64,000 nucleotides of DNA from Absidia repens. Lineage: Eukaryota; Mucoromycota; Mucoromycetes; Mucorales; Cunninghamellaceae. Where the stretch lies: positions 5,001 to 69,000 of the forward strand of contig MCGE01000055.1 in the NCBI GenBank assembly GCA_002105175.1, given 5' to 3'. The position numbers and the translations under genes were made by a program. Under the pieces are notes generated by a model. It did not search any database and had not been told where the DNA came from. It saw only the letters and a program-made list of their open reading frames with translations. Of the stretch, positions 11,502-23,465 are shown one piece after another; position 1 is the first letter of the stretch; each line of letters starts with the position of its first letter.

Positions 11502-12853
11502 AAGTGGAAGAAGAAATATGCAATAGATGGCAGTGATTTCTATGGTTATCCTTATACTTTTTGTTTTGATGTAGTAGTGTTATGGGCTCGCTAGATCTGT
11601 GAAGATATTCGCAACCAGAACGGTGTGATTACAAGCAAACCTCAGTGACATGGGATTCACATGATTAAGGATCGATGGTGATTGGAGCAAGCATTGCAAA
11701 ATTGGTGTAAGAGGAAAACAATGCGAAGATGGATGCACAAGAACCCGATGCACTGACTGTCATAGTCTAGGCATTTGTTGACTCTTCTACTTCGATGCCT
11801 TTACGACGTTTACAAGCTGATCTACTGTACGTAACTGTATGCTGGTACAAATCCATAATTTTACTGTTTTGTAGTAGTGTACGAAAGAATATAGACTAGG
11901 CATACTATATTTATTCATAGTGTAGTCATTAGTGTGTATTGAATAAAAAAGGGATGATGATTGATTGGCGTTTTTTTTTTTTTTTTTGTCTCCAACATCG
12001 AGTCGTTTTCCCAAAGTCGATAATATATATCATCATAATAACCTCCGTGAGGCACTAGTCAATTTGGATTGGTGGTCAGAGATTAAATCAGGGCCATTTT
12101 GAAAAATGCAATACAACTATACATGGGGAAACTCTATGATCTTGAATTCGTACCTTGGGAGCACAGTAGAGTAGCCTTCATCTTAATATGGTCTCATAGA
12201 ACTAACATATCTCAAGATTAGCATTAGTTGTCATAGTTTATATTTTTATGTGAATAAATATATCTTGGATTTCGATCAATAATTTACCAATAGCCTCCCC
12301 GGCGTTAAAATTATCTCGTCAATTAGACAGTAGAAGAACATATGTCTGCAAAAAAAAAAAAAAAAAAAAAAAAAAAGGTGGGACTGACTAGTATTAAATC
12401 ATGGACGAATTCACCCCACCATTGCGATCAGTGCTATAGCAAAAGGGTTGTGTCATATATAAATATAGCAGACTGTGTATGCTAAAAACAACAATATAGT
12501 AGCGAGCATCCGCTGGGAGCTTAGCCTTCGTACTGAGCTTTGCGTCTATGGGATTCCCCTCGTCAAAAAAAAAAAACACATCACTGTCACATCCTACAGC
12601 ATAATATGATGTCAACAAGTCCAAAGAATTCACTCCTTTGTTTAAACCCCCTCACCAGCAAGCATCCCCTACAAAATGTCAATAGATGATATGCAATGTT
12701 TTCTTTATTGAAATAGAGATAAGAAAATACAATGACAAAAAAAAAAAAAAAAAAAAAAAGGACGGCACTATTCAAAACTACATTAGACTACAACATCCAC
12801 AAGATAAGACTAATCAGATCGGCTAACCAATGTACTGTACGTTCCTCTATTCC

Positions 12854-14429
12854 CTAAGCACTCCGTATCTTGACTATATCATGTTCATCCAAGCGCAAAT
12901 AATCGCTGTTGTCGTCATCAAGCGTTTCCAAAATGTCAGTTGCCTTAATTTGATCACATTGCCGAAATTGGACACGCTCCAACCGTTGGCAATTTTGAAT
13001 CCACTGACGTGCACCACGCGAAGAGATACCGTTCATCCTAGTGAAGATACATCCACGAAGATCACAAAGAGACACCGCCATGGCCGCCAGACTTGCATCG
13101 GTCAATGCTATTGCATCCTTTAAACGAATCTCCTGGAGATGAGGATGCGCTTTGATAAAGCAGATCAAGGTAGCGTCGTCTATATCTTCGCAAAGGTCAA
13201 GACTGAGGTATTTCAAGTGAGGCCAGGGAACACCCGTCGTAATCTTGTTATTGGCGATGGTCATGATAAGACTGGAAGGTTCAAAAAGAGTGAGGTCGAG
13301 ATGGGTCAAGTCTTGGAACCGTGTCATATCCATCACCATTTTTTCAGTCAACATGCCCTCGGTGGCATCATAGGAAAGTGCAATTTGTTGTAATGGGCAA
13401 TTGGCAAGAGCAGCGAGCAAATCATCAGATAAGCCAACGTTGGCATGCACGGTGAGTTGACAAAGTCGGCGGCAATGCTGGCCTATGGCGCGGATGGTAG
13501 CATCCGACAGATGAATGTTAAAGAGTTTGAGAGACGTGAGCTGGGAACAATATCGTGGAAGGTGCTGTAGGCCTGTGCTGGTGATGGGTGAGAATTCGTT
13601 TGTAAAATTCAAATTTTCGATCGAAAGAGTTTCCAAATGACGGACATGTGTCATCAAGAGTAAAAGTTGGATGTCGGTGCAAGTGGCGTTGTCTAACTGG
13701 AGTTTCTTGACATGATTTCCCAGCGATTGTTCTGTTGCGGCCAAACCGTCAAGCCATTGTTGTAAATGCATGGTATCCACATCAAACACGGGTTCCTGCC
13801 ATAACAATGGATTGGCTATTGCATAAAATTGCCTGTTGACTAAAGTGCATGTATGAAGATCGCGTTGTTGATCAGGCTGCCGACCCTCAGTTATTATGTA
13901 ATGAGGTAGTGTCGCTTCATCGACATGGTGGATAATTCGTGCCAGGATTTCGTTCGGAAGTTGTCGAGGATGAGGGGTAATAATAACTGTGCCATCAGAT
14001 TTGACTTGAATGGTGCTTCGTTCATGTTGAAGAATTTCCTCTGCGTAGCGTTTGATTTGCTTGATATCGCCACCTATAAAAAAAAATCCAGTGCAGTACA
14101 GTACAAAAAGTCAGTTCACACTTTTCATCTAGTGAGTTAACATGAACGTGTCTTTTTTCTTTCATACGTGTAAAGTGAGAGTATCCGTGTTCATTATCAT
14201 CAGATTCGTATTGATTGTCTTTAGTTCCATCTGTTATTTGAGTCTAATGGCAATAATAAAAACAGTATAAGTATCAAAGCGTATCAAAAAAATATCGCGT
14301 TCCTCATAGTATCCTTACTAACTGAGGGACTTCATCAACATTACCCATTCTTTGCTTCGGCAGGGTGGAAGAAGAAGATATTTGCTGATCAGAGTTGTAG
14401 TGACGTTGGTAATTTTTCGAGATGGTCAT
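12854..14429 (-). CDS. F-box and leucine-rich-repeat protein, 3 exons, 468 aa
   Basis: Likely substrate-recognition subunit of an SCF (Skp1-cullin-F-box) ubiquitin ligase; this role is inferred from the family. Model: exon 1 14319-14429 (ATG at 14429), intron 14244-14318, exon 2 14168-14243, intron 14074-14167, exon 3 12854-14073. Both introns have GT..AG ends (GTAAGG; GTATGA) and the phases join without a break. The F-box spans about residues 101-150 (LPNEILARIIHHV, then LHTCTLVNRQFYAIANPLLW). After it come LRR-type strands of about 26 residues to the C-terminus (for example LETLSIENLNF, LTSLKLFNIHL, LKYLSLDLCEDI). The N-terminal 60 residues are low-complexity. It is the only apparently intact host protein gene in the window; a decayed relative lies at 15176-15985 on the same strand. 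The start was chosen because it is the only ATG that joins to both downstream exons in frame. Confidence 0.85.
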
Positions 14430-14453
14430 GGTTTAACACTAGTCCAAAATGTC

Positions 14454-14494
<41 letters not shown>

Positions 14495-15175
14495 CGTTTG
14501 GTTTCAAAATGTATGACAATTCCCCCTTTTTTTGCACACACATATCAAAAGTCCGCCGTGAATCATACCACACATAACATAGACAAAGAAAAAACGTTCA
14601 TCAATTAAAGGATTTGGTTTTATTGGTATAGGGTATCATTAATAATAATAATAGTAATTATACAAAATAAATGCTATGTAACTATAATCTGTAAAATGCC
14701 CCTAATTTTTTTAAGGAAAAAATACGCAATAAACGGACTGACGGAGAGTCTGGTGATAAATCGATAGCTGCTGTTTGCGACCCACTCACAAAAAAAAAAA
14801 AAAAAAAAAAAAGGCATGATGATGATTAGTTTGAGACAAAAGGCACGCGAGTCTTTTTTTATTTCAATTCATTGAGGTCAGTGGTACATACTAATTCTAC
14901 AGCAATGAGCTAATCCATACTAAAAACCATGGATGATGGTGTAATGCTAATACTGCTAACAATACTACAATACAATAAGAGGGTGGAAGTCGACCCACTA
15001 TTATATGTTTGGTATAAAGGTTCAGTAAAATGAGATCTAGATATGGAAATCAACCATTAAAATAAAAAATCCACAATCAACTCGAAAAAAGTCAATACTG
15101 ATAATGAATACAACGTCTTTTTTTTTTTTTTTGAATGTTCACCTTTCCAGTGCCTAGAGCAGCCTCAACGTATCA
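14430..15175. other. Intergenic, homopolymer-rich
   Basis: Long A tracts (14455-14492, 14790-14811) and a T tract at 15118-15132. Probably the promoter side of the F-box gene; no specific element was recognised. Confidence 0.4.
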
Positions 15176-15985
15176 TGGCAAGTGTCGTTTCCTTCAACGT
15201 AAAAAAAAGGTACCACTACCTCCGGGCAAAAGGTCACCCAATACAATTGGATCACATTTCGCCAGACAAACCACTTTCAATCCTAGACAATGTCGAATCA
15301 GTTGACGTACACCGTCTGCGGAGATCCCTTTCACTCTTAGCAAGTGCAACTCGTGAAGATTGGGGAGTGACATGGCCATTGTATCCAGACTTCTATCCGT
15401 CAAAACACCGCATGACCTAAACGAATATATTCAAGATGGCGATGTGTTTTGATTGAACCTAATCAAGGCAAGGTTGTTTTCACCAATGGTAGCGTAACGG
15501 ATGAGATCGAGTTTCTTCTTCAAATGAGGCCAGGGCGACGGAAAAGGAGTAAGAGTCGTGTGGGCTAATGTCATGAGGAAGACCAGAGGGATCAAAACTA
15601 TTCATCTTCCAAAGATGTCAAGCCTGGAAAGTTTGTCAACATATCCATCGCCATTGTTTCAGTCAACGTTACCGTCGCTCGTTCATAAGAAGTGATACTA
15701 AGGGCGGCCAAAGGACAATGTGTAAGAGCAGAAAACAAGGGTTGCCATGGAACGGCGCTGAGATGCAGTGTGAGTTGACGGAGATGGTGGCAATGCTGAC
15801 CTATGGCGCGGGCAGTGGGTTCCAAAAGGTGAATGGAATGGATCTCGAGGACGGTGAGCTAAGAACAATAACGAGGCAGGAATTGTAGGCTTACGTTGGA
15901 GATCAAGGGTGGTGATGGTAGAGGTGTTAAGACCGTGTGTAAATTTGCATCCACTTGATCTGCAACCCACTTCAATGAATAGCAT
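15176..15985 (-). pseudogene. Decayed paralogue of the F-box/LRR gene
   Basis: Minus-strand segments match the LRR half of the 12854-14429 protein in the same order: LQFLPRYCS then LEIHSIHLLEPTARAIGQHC (about 15890-15790) against LQHLPRYCSQLTSLKLFNIH; LTETMAMDM against LTEKMVMDM; and LTDRSLDTMAMSLPNL (about 15400) against LTDASLAAMAVSLCDL. A TAG at 15859-15861 stands where the intact paralogue has Gln. Several frame changes separate the matching blocks, and the F-box half is missing. Tandem duplication followed by decay is the simplest reading. Confidence 0.8.
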
Positions 15986-16032
15986 TTTTCACGAGCCGCC
16001 CACGTGAATTTTTATATTCTCCCTGTTTTTTC

Positions 16033-16066
<34 letters not shown>

Positions 16067-17112
16067 TCCTTCTTCATCATCGTAATTCTCTTTTAGGTCA
16101 TGATGGATGTGGACTAGTATTAGGAATAGTTTAGAAGGGGTTTCAGATCAGGGATAACAAGATGCATGGGGAAACCATGTCATTTTGGATCTAAGATCTA
16201 CAGCCACCATTTGATGCCTTTTTGGGGCTTCCACTAGCCTAGAGTAGCTTGGTATTAATGTATATCTACATTTGAATAAAATATATGTTACATACTTCAA
16301 TGAAAACATGTCCCTCTCGCCTTTCTCTCTCTTTCATGTCATATGTAATAGCTCCCTTTTTTATTACATAGTGTTGACCGTTGCTGTGCTTTCAATAACG
16401 AATGTCCCTTTAGTCATCCTCATGTCTTGTATAGTATATTAGGTCACATTTTACAATTTGGTCTCTTTAGATTAGTGTCGACCATTCTGCAACTCTCACA
16501 TGTCTGTCGCCCTCATGATTACTAGAGGTAACCCTCCGTTCATCAGTTCCCTTTTTATTCCCTATAATAGTTTTTCTGTGAGAAGTACTACCATTGCATT
16601 CAACGTACCTTCACTGTATATTCTTCTAAACTGCCATGTCGATCCGCAATCCCCTCTCATCCCACTTTTTTTCAGCACAGCATAAAAAATCAAAATGATG
16701 ATGATGATAATACAATCAACGGTTTTTATTCTTTATTTACAAAACAAACATAGGCAACTACACTATTAATGTAAGACTAAGACGAAGCTATTTCCAACCC
16801 AATTTCTATCCATTGCATATATCCAACTATACCGCATGTACCGAAACGTCCAAACCATCCTCCAGCACTTAGCGGTTTGCAAATACATCCCGCGCCAAAA
16901 GAGCCCATCACTACAACTACTACAGAACCCCCCCCAAATATTATCATCCTTTCCAAATCAAAGCTTAAAACATAGTTGTGTTGGTTGTTACCTTAGTCCG
17001 CAGGTGTGGGTGTCAAGTCATATCTTTGATGATCCATCAGTCCAAACGTAAAACAGTCGTCTGTCGTAGTCGGTAAAGTCAATGAACGTTAGCTGTGAGA
17101 TGATAATTCATA
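15986..17112. other. No gene recognised; scrap of dispersed repeat
   Basis: At 16118-16190 there is a piece of the dispersed repeat (AGATGCATGGGGAAACC). A T33 run lies at about 16030-16062. Nothing else was recognised. Confidence 0.45.
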
Positions 17113-17322
17113 AATATGCAAAGTAGTCCGTGGTGCTGCTAGCGCATGGAATTACGAGGAGGTCCAGTCGCCTGTGGTGTGGTTTCGGTGTAGTGGTGTG
17201 ATTCATCTCGATCGCTTTGCTTTGACAGAATGGTGTAGCGTAGCTGCTCGTTTCCGAGATGATCTTGCTGCTCATTATAGTAGTCCTTGGAAAGTATTCG
17301 TTTAAGCACAAATATAGAGATT
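17113..17322 (-). other. Possible last exon of an unrecognised gene
   Basis: On the minus strand a pyrimidine-rich stretch ending CCCTAG (near 17322) is followed by a frame without stops for about 65 codons, with polar, evenly mixed composition (SKDYYNEQQDHLGNEQLRY), ending at TAG. It reads more like a real exon than the surrounding low-complexity frames. No upstream exon could be placed and no family is recognised. It may be a chance frame. Confidence 0.2.
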
Positions 17323-18242
17323 GGCTAGGGTAATAGAAGTGAGCGAATGGTGCTGTGATGACACTATTGATTGACGTTCCAGCCAAGTTTCTGTGGTGCA
17401 AAAAAAAAAAAAAAAAAAAAAAAAAGTGTGCGTATTAATACTTCTATTGCTGTTGACATAGATTTTGAAATCATTACCCCAGCATGTATCAGGTATTCAT
17501 GTGAGTTTTTGTCATGAGTTTCGTAAGTTAATACTCTACTTATAGGCATTGGATAATAAATTGAAGGTTGGTTCATTAAAAAAGAGAAAGTAAAAGCTCG
17601 AACTTTTTTTTTTTTTTCTGGGACCTAGGGTGTGATTTTTTTTCAAATACCGAATAAACCGGTCTAGTGAGATCTTGAGATCCACTTCTTTCCTTTTTTT
17701 TTTAGCCGACCATTCTTCTTGATTTTCGCTTTACTCTCTTACTAAACTACTTGCAATAAAAATACTACTGATAGAAACTGCTTTAAACATGACCAACAAA
17801 AAGGGGTAAAGCAGTGTACATTTTACTCATTTCCTATACTCATCCTCTCCTTCTTACGAATAGATGGCACACGTCAATTGTACAACACAGCGACCTTCAT
17901 AGCACCTTGTCATATTTGACACACTTTTGATATCGGTACGTACACAGTTTTTGTTTTATCATGCTTATTAGCATCCAGAACAAAGAACAACCATAGGGGG
18001 TAGGAGTGGGATTTATTATTAACGGAAATCACAACATGCGTTTTCCTTTGAACTCATTTTTTATTTTTTTATCCTCTCTTCTTTAACATAGTTCTTGTAT
18101 ATCCTGAGGAAAAATGTCAGCCACTTTTATGTTATCATTAAGGAAGTCAAGGAAGACCAAAACAGCCTTCTTCTTTTTCTTTGATGGACTTTGTTGCGTT
18201 ATGGATCCTTCCACCTCCATTTTGCGTCTTCTTTTTGCCTCT

Positions 18243-18274
<32 letters not shown>

Positions 18275-19761
18275 GGTACATACAAGTTTATCGCCCTACT
18301 GTCTTTTTCTTCCGTATATTGACTTTTTTTTTTAAACTTTAGTCCTTCATCGTGAACGTCTGTCAACATCAACCTGAACACCACCTTGCACAAAACGCTT
18401 TCACCAAATCGATGGGAAGCAGCAAGCCTGTTTTTTTTTTTTTCTATTCCAATCCACTGGCGCCTTCGACTATGATCCTTTCTTGATTTCCAACAAACGT
18501 ACTCAATAGAACAGTCGATTTAGCACAAAACCCGATTTCTATCTTTTGTCAAGATTTACTTCTGTAAGGATACACATGCGTACATATGGAAAAAAAGGAA
18601 TAGATTCTGATCTTGTTTATAGTATTAATGACATGGGACACGATGTGATTCGACAGGCGATGAAATACATACAAACACAGTGTAACAGTATACGGACTAG
18701 ACGACCCTACAACACAAACAAAATGAACTTTTTATTATGAATAATCCTCGCGCACAACTGTCATCATGTATGAGTCCCATCAACAGCGATGCTACCATGA
18801 ATCACCATCACCCTGTCCCCCCCCCTCAGCAAATATCGAAAACGGCATCTCTCAATATTGGAATCATATGGATGACCATATTTCCTGGTTGTCCATTATT
18901 AGCCTGCAACATGAATCGACAACTCGCGCACACCATGACTGATCTAGCGACGAACAGTGGAACTGAATCTATTGAAATGTAATGTGAAAGGAGGGATGAG
19001 AGTGATGGCTAAGGCTTATACCTTTTTTTTTTTTTTTTTTTTTTTAGGTGGCGATAATGTGGGCTTTCAATGTTGAACTATACACGACGGATGAACTATG
19101 ATTGCAAGTAATTCAAGAATGGATAATCATTTGATGTTATGAACAATGATGACTCTAACTACGGACGATATCTATTCTCATGTAAGTCGATCAATACAGC
19201 AGCTATTAAGGATAGTAATAATAATAATAAAAGGTCTCGTCTGATTTTTTTTTTTTTTTTTAGTGTCATAGTCTACTTTACGTGCGATTCGGTTTTACCT
19301 CCACAACACTTTCATGACGATAAATGACGATTTGACGAATTGAACATAACCTTATATTCCTTGGGATCGAAGAATGGAAACACACATTGTAACGAACGAT
19401 AGCTCAATGATTGGGTCTCTCCACATGACCACGGATCAATGGGGATGATTGGAAGACAAGCTTTTGTGTGCTGTAGTAGTGTAGGAAGTAGCATAGAGTA
19501 TATATTCTCCATTTGATCCTGATGGTGTTAGTTATTAGTAGTCATGGAATAAAACAATGGTCGTTGACCTTTTTATCCGTTTTCTATCTTGTCTCTTTTT
19601 TTTTTTTTTTGTTATTGTTATTGTTGTTGTTGCCTGCATTCACAATGCAAAATCCAAATTACACTCGCTAAAAAAAAAAGGATCTCTCAGGTCCCTGCGG
19701 CTGATTAGAAATAGAAAAGGATGATGGGCTCTTTTTTTTTTTTCTTGGAAATATCTCAAAA
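17323..19761. other. No secure gene; intron-like signals
   Basis: Several long pyrimidine tracts ending in TAG (19022-19046, 19240-19262) and a GTAAGT at 19180 suggest a spliced gene or its remains. The frames at 18546-18740 and 18737-18982 could not be joined into a model and match no family I know. Confidence 0.3.
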
Positions 19762-21010
19762 ATGACATCAACACAACGACCGGAAAAAATAAGCAATGTC
19801 GATCTGGATACAAAGATGACAAGAATCTTACGCCTTCTCCATGCTCAACAAACCCAATTAGATACCATCGAACAACATTTACGCAAACGACAAAAATGCA
19901 CTCCCGACTGTTCAGTTTTGTACAGTGCTGAAGAATTAATGCCACGGCCAACATATACCGATGACAACAATAAAGTCAAATCTACTCCTATATGCCGACC
20001 CCTCGTAATAGAAACCGTCATGAAATGCATGCTTTCGGATGCGACCATTACCTTTGTTGTATTTGTCATTTGTCATCATCTACACATATTAGATACGCGG
20101 TTATCCATCACGACCCAACAATTGTACCTTGTCATTATTTAGCATAACCTCACACTGGCTATGCTTCACTTGGTCTACAATCAAGATCAAAAATTAATCA
20201 TCCATCTATTCTATGGTACACTATTTTATTCCCTCATCTCGAACTCTATCAATAATCCATGATCATCTATCATCATAGAAATTTATTATTCCAACATCCG
20301 CTTCCCCTAATTTTACTATAAAAACCCACTGTCATTCTATTCAATAAAAACCATATCTGTTATATCACTTACTTGATTGACTTTACCTTTACAAATTATT
20401 ACAACCTTCACCAAACATAGAGTGACGGACAAACGCAACAACCTGAAATCAAAACTCACGACGGCAAGCTTGAGTGAGAACTACGTCCAATCAGCCTTGA
20501 TATATGACCTCGTGCGCAACATGACGAAAACTGTATGCGATAAGGCAGTGGATGAATCAAAACGACGTGCCTAATAAACACTTATCTCATACGGACAAGG
20601 AGCAGCTACAGCATCAATTGAATGAACGGGCGAAGGAACATGGCGTCCATCTAGGCAGGGCAGACGGTGACTGGCGGGCAAATCATTTTATAAGCAAGCA
20701 CTTTGGGAATGTAGCCGATGCCATCAAAAGCGCCAAGAAGAAATCCGAGGTATGTATCCAATATCCGTTTGGACATCATCTAAAAATAAATTGGAAAGCC
20801 ACACGAGAAACGCTTACTTTTTTTTTTTTTTTTCTACTTTAGAAAGCCAAGGGTGATGTCGATTGAAGCAACAGCGGAAATGAGGATGGCGACGGCGATG
20901 ATGGTTTTGACAGTGACACTGCAATCGATTCTGACGACGATGCTAGAAACAACAATTATGGAAGGGCAGGTCTTTTTGTTACGCCTTTCACACCAGGGTT
21001 CCCAAGGTAA
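19762..21010 (+). pseudogene. Broken host-type gene of unknown family, split by a solo LTR
   Basis: Starts with ATG at 19762 (MTSTQRPEKISNVDLDTK). The first block has heptad-like spacing (LRLLHAQQTQLDTIEQHLRK), suggesting a coiled coil, then a CTPDC stretch. At 20055 the frame is entered by a solo LTR. LTR plus one target copy is 354 bp (a multiple of 3), and the same frame resumes at 20404 and runs to a stop at 20572-20574. The next part is one frame over (from 20552: HGVHLGRADGDWRANHFISK) and reaches GAG at 20749. It is followed by a GTATGT..TTTAG intron (20750-20842) and a final exon with a TGA at 20864-20866 before an Asp-rich end (GRAGLFVTPFTPGFPR, stop 21008-21010). So there is one insertion, one frameshift and one nonsense codon. 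I do not recognise the family. Confidence 0.65.
20055..20403 (+). mobile_element. Solo LTR with 5-bp target duplication ACCTT
   Basis: Runs from TGTTGTATTTGTCATTTG to CAAATTATTACA, 349 bp, TG..CA. The five bases before (20050-20054) and after (20404-20408) are both ACCTT. It contains TATAAAAAC, AATAAAAACC and TATATCACTTA, as in the chromovirus LTRs. A near relative is inverted at 27579-27912. It disrupts the 19762-21010 gene. Confidence 0.92.
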
Positions 21011-21104
21011 AAAAATGTTACACGCAAATCGATATAGGTTTCAATACAAATGATCTTTCTCTTCTTCAGTAGAAAATGAAAGCAACAAAAGCAGCAATCA
21101 CCAA

Positions 21105-21345
21105 AGAAACTGAAATGGTTGTGAAATAAAAAGACAAGAGTAAAATAAGTGGTACAATTGATATCATTTTTTTATTTAATTGATAAAATGTCAAGTCTTT
21201 TTATAATAAAATGAAGATATTTGTGGCTGTGGATGGGAGCATGATAACGATATATTTGAGACTACGGATAATTGAGGCTGTGTGCTATCTGATGTGTTGA
21301 ATGACAAGTGTGAGAATAAGTGGGGAATTCAGGGGTAAAAAATAG
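21105..21345 (-). repeat. LTR-like arm, inverted partner of 21715-21950
   Basis: Contains AATAAGTGGTACAATTG and TTTTTATAATAAAATGAAG, matched in reverse complement at 21715-21950 (CAATTGTACCACTTATT). The two arms are separated by about 370 bp without a recognised gene. Probably two solo LTRs of one family in opposite orientation. Confidence 0.6.
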
Positions 21346-21714
21346 AGTGGAGAGATAAGTCGGATATACAAATGATGATGGTATAGATGCTTCTGATGTA
21401 AATATTGCTAATCAGGAAGCAGGAATACGACAGAAACGAAAAAGAACAAACCGAGGATGAACAGCTAACAGAAGTACCAGAACAAAGACCATCTCAAGGA
21501 TATTCAGCAAATTCCATCTCTTCCTCAATATTTTAACCAATAGAAACAAGCCGAATACGAAGATAACCAAGTCGCGAAATAAATAAGCAGAAAAAACAAC
21601 GTGGATTGTACTGATGTGTTGCACCCTGATGAATCAAAATAAAATGAGAAATGGTGTATTCCTAGCTCCTGATTATCAATATACTGTACATATCAAAGTA
21701 GCTAAATCGTCATC

Positions 21715-21950
21715 ATTTGTGTATCCGCGATTATCACTTTATTTTATTTTTACCCCTGAATCCTCCACTTACTCTCACACTTGTCATTTTACACATCAGA
21801 TTACACACACAACCTCAAATATCTTCATTGTCTTATAAAAAGACTTGACATTTTATAAAATAAAAAGCAGATACAATTGTACCACTTATTTTCTACCTTT
21901 GTTTTATTTTATTATCACAACTATTTCAGTTGTGGACCTGGTGACCTTGG
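21715..21950 (+). repeat. LTR-like arm, inverted partner of 21105-21345
   Basis: Reverse-complement partner of the preceding arm. It carries TTATAAAAAGACTTGAC and a CACTTATT motif near its 3' end, as in other LTRs here. Confidence 0.6.
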
Positions 21951-22014
21951 CTTTCTGTTAGGACTGGTTTAGAAGCGGTTTCAGAAAAGGGATTACAAGA
22001 TGCATGGGGAAACC

Positions 22015-22297
22015 TGTTTTACCAAATAAAATAAAGATATACTAAAACCTGTTTATTGCATAAATAAAGATTAAATATAAAATAAGAATATAATAAAATA
22101 AGAGAGGGGAGGAGACAAAAAGGTACTTACCGTTATATTGAGAACGGTTTAGAATATAAATAAAATAAGAATATAAGGTGAAGAAAAAGAGAAAGAGAGA
22201 TAAAATATAAAATGTCAAATATAAAAAAAAGTCTAAAGTCTAAAAGAGGAGTCGGAGTAAGAAGAGAGAAATAAAAAAAGTAACCATTATTACAACA
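22015..22297. mobile_element. Solo LTR-like insertion with 5-bp duplication AAACC
   Basis: 283 bp from TGTTTTACC to ATTACAACA. AAACC stands on both sides (22010-22014 and 22298-22302). In the related repeat at 26200-26215 the same site reads without an insert (GGGGAAACCCTTTCATTTTG). Orientation is unclear. Confidence 0.82.
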
Positions 22298-22333
22298 AAA
22301 CCCTTTCATTTTGATTCTAGGATTTAGCGGTTG

Positions 22334-22658
22334 TGTAATGTTTGGTAGTAGATACAGTAAGTCAAAGTCAAATAAGTGAGACAAAGTTCTATTTTTATTT
22401 TAGTAAAATGATGGAAGGCTTTTATAATAAAATTGGGGAAGCGGTTATTGGAATAATAAATTTCTACTACTAAAGTATTATTGGATAAGATAGAGATGAG
22501 GGAATAAATCATTGGACTGTGATTAGATGATTGAATGATTATTAGTGTACTGACAGATCGGGATTGAATATGACACTTAGTGCCTGATCTGAATCTGACA
22601 TTTGCTATATTTGATAGATTGATTTATAATGTAAATATAGAGGATGACAAATACGACA
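22334..22658 (-). mobile_element. Solo LTR with 5-bp target duplication GGTTG
   Basis: 325 bp. On the minus strand it begins TGTCGTATTTGTCATCC and ends AAACATTACA. GGTTG stands at 22329-22333 and 22659-22663. The unoccupied counterpart is at about 26220-26250 in copy 2 of the dispersed repeat (GGGGGTGTCGTGATTAGC). It contains AATAAAAATAGA and TCTCACTTATTTGAC. Confidence 0.92.
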
Positions 22659-23111
22659 GGTTGTCGTGATTAGCTTAGTTTGTCTCTTTTCTTCAATACG
22701 ATTTGTCTTTGGTTCAATAAAATTTGTCTTTGATTCAATGATGTGTGTTTCAAGGTCATTAGAAGTTTGCAGATCCCTATGATTGCTTAAATGAAGGGTC
22801 ATTAGAAGTTTGCAGGTCCCTTTTGGAGATCCCTTTTTCATGTACACTAGCTCTTAGATTTTCTTCCCTTTAGTATAGTCTTGACTCTGGTGATTCAATA
22901 AAAGTTTTTTTTTATTTTGCAATGAACAATGGGTGAGAAAGCAATTCTACTGTGCTAGACTAATCTGCATACTAATGAACATACAATTATACTGTGGTAA
23001 TCTGTTACATACTATTCTTCTTTGGTAGTGCATCTCTATAGTGTGGTGATCTATTTTCCAAACCAATTTTGTACGGTAAATGCCTCTACATGTTATAATG
23101 TTGTAAGCAAT

Positions 23112-23465
23112 TGTCAAGATTTAAAGAATGGGGAATAGTGTACTTGCACCTAGAGTGATAGGTGTGCACGTCAGGAGATATGGGTAGAAAGGATTATTAG
23201 AACAATATAGATTAGCATAACTATTATTGAATGGGTCTTACAATAATAAAGAACAGAAGGAAAGTATGTATATATAGTAAGAGAGAGGACTAGGCGTAAC
23301 TAGAGATATAGAATACTAAAATATACTATTAGACAAATGTATTATGCAATAGGCATACAGTAATGCCGAAGGACGCAGCGGAGATCAAATTACATTTTAG
23401 GGGCGAGACAATTAGGTTCAACAATGGAAGACGAGACAACCAAAAATAATGTCTGATGAGGACAA
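23112..23465 (-). mobile_element. Truncated LTR of the 46270-47086 family
   Basis: Begins TGTCAAGATTTAAAG and then matches, inverted, 47086 to about 46719 (TGTACTTGCACCTA, GTGTGCACGTCAGG, GTCCTTCGGCATTAC in reverse complement). It stops abruptly where integrase coding sequence begins, so a deletion or recombination joined the two. Confidence 0.7.

Larger units (their letters stand above)
21935..23111 (-). repeat. Dispersed repeat, copy 3, split by two solo LTRs
   Basis: Same orientation as copy 2 (25554-26530): GTGGACCTGGTGACCTTGG at the left, AGATGCATGGGGAAACC, then CATTTTGATTCTAG, GTCGTGATTAGCTTAG and ATGTTGTAAGCAAT at the right. It is interrupted by LTRs at 22015-22297 and 22334-22658. 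The 13-bp repeat block is reduced. Confidence 0.75.

Noticed and set aside
18546..18982. Two adjacent forward frames as a gene
   Set aside because: No splice junction joins them in phase, no family is recognised, and the first has no ATG.
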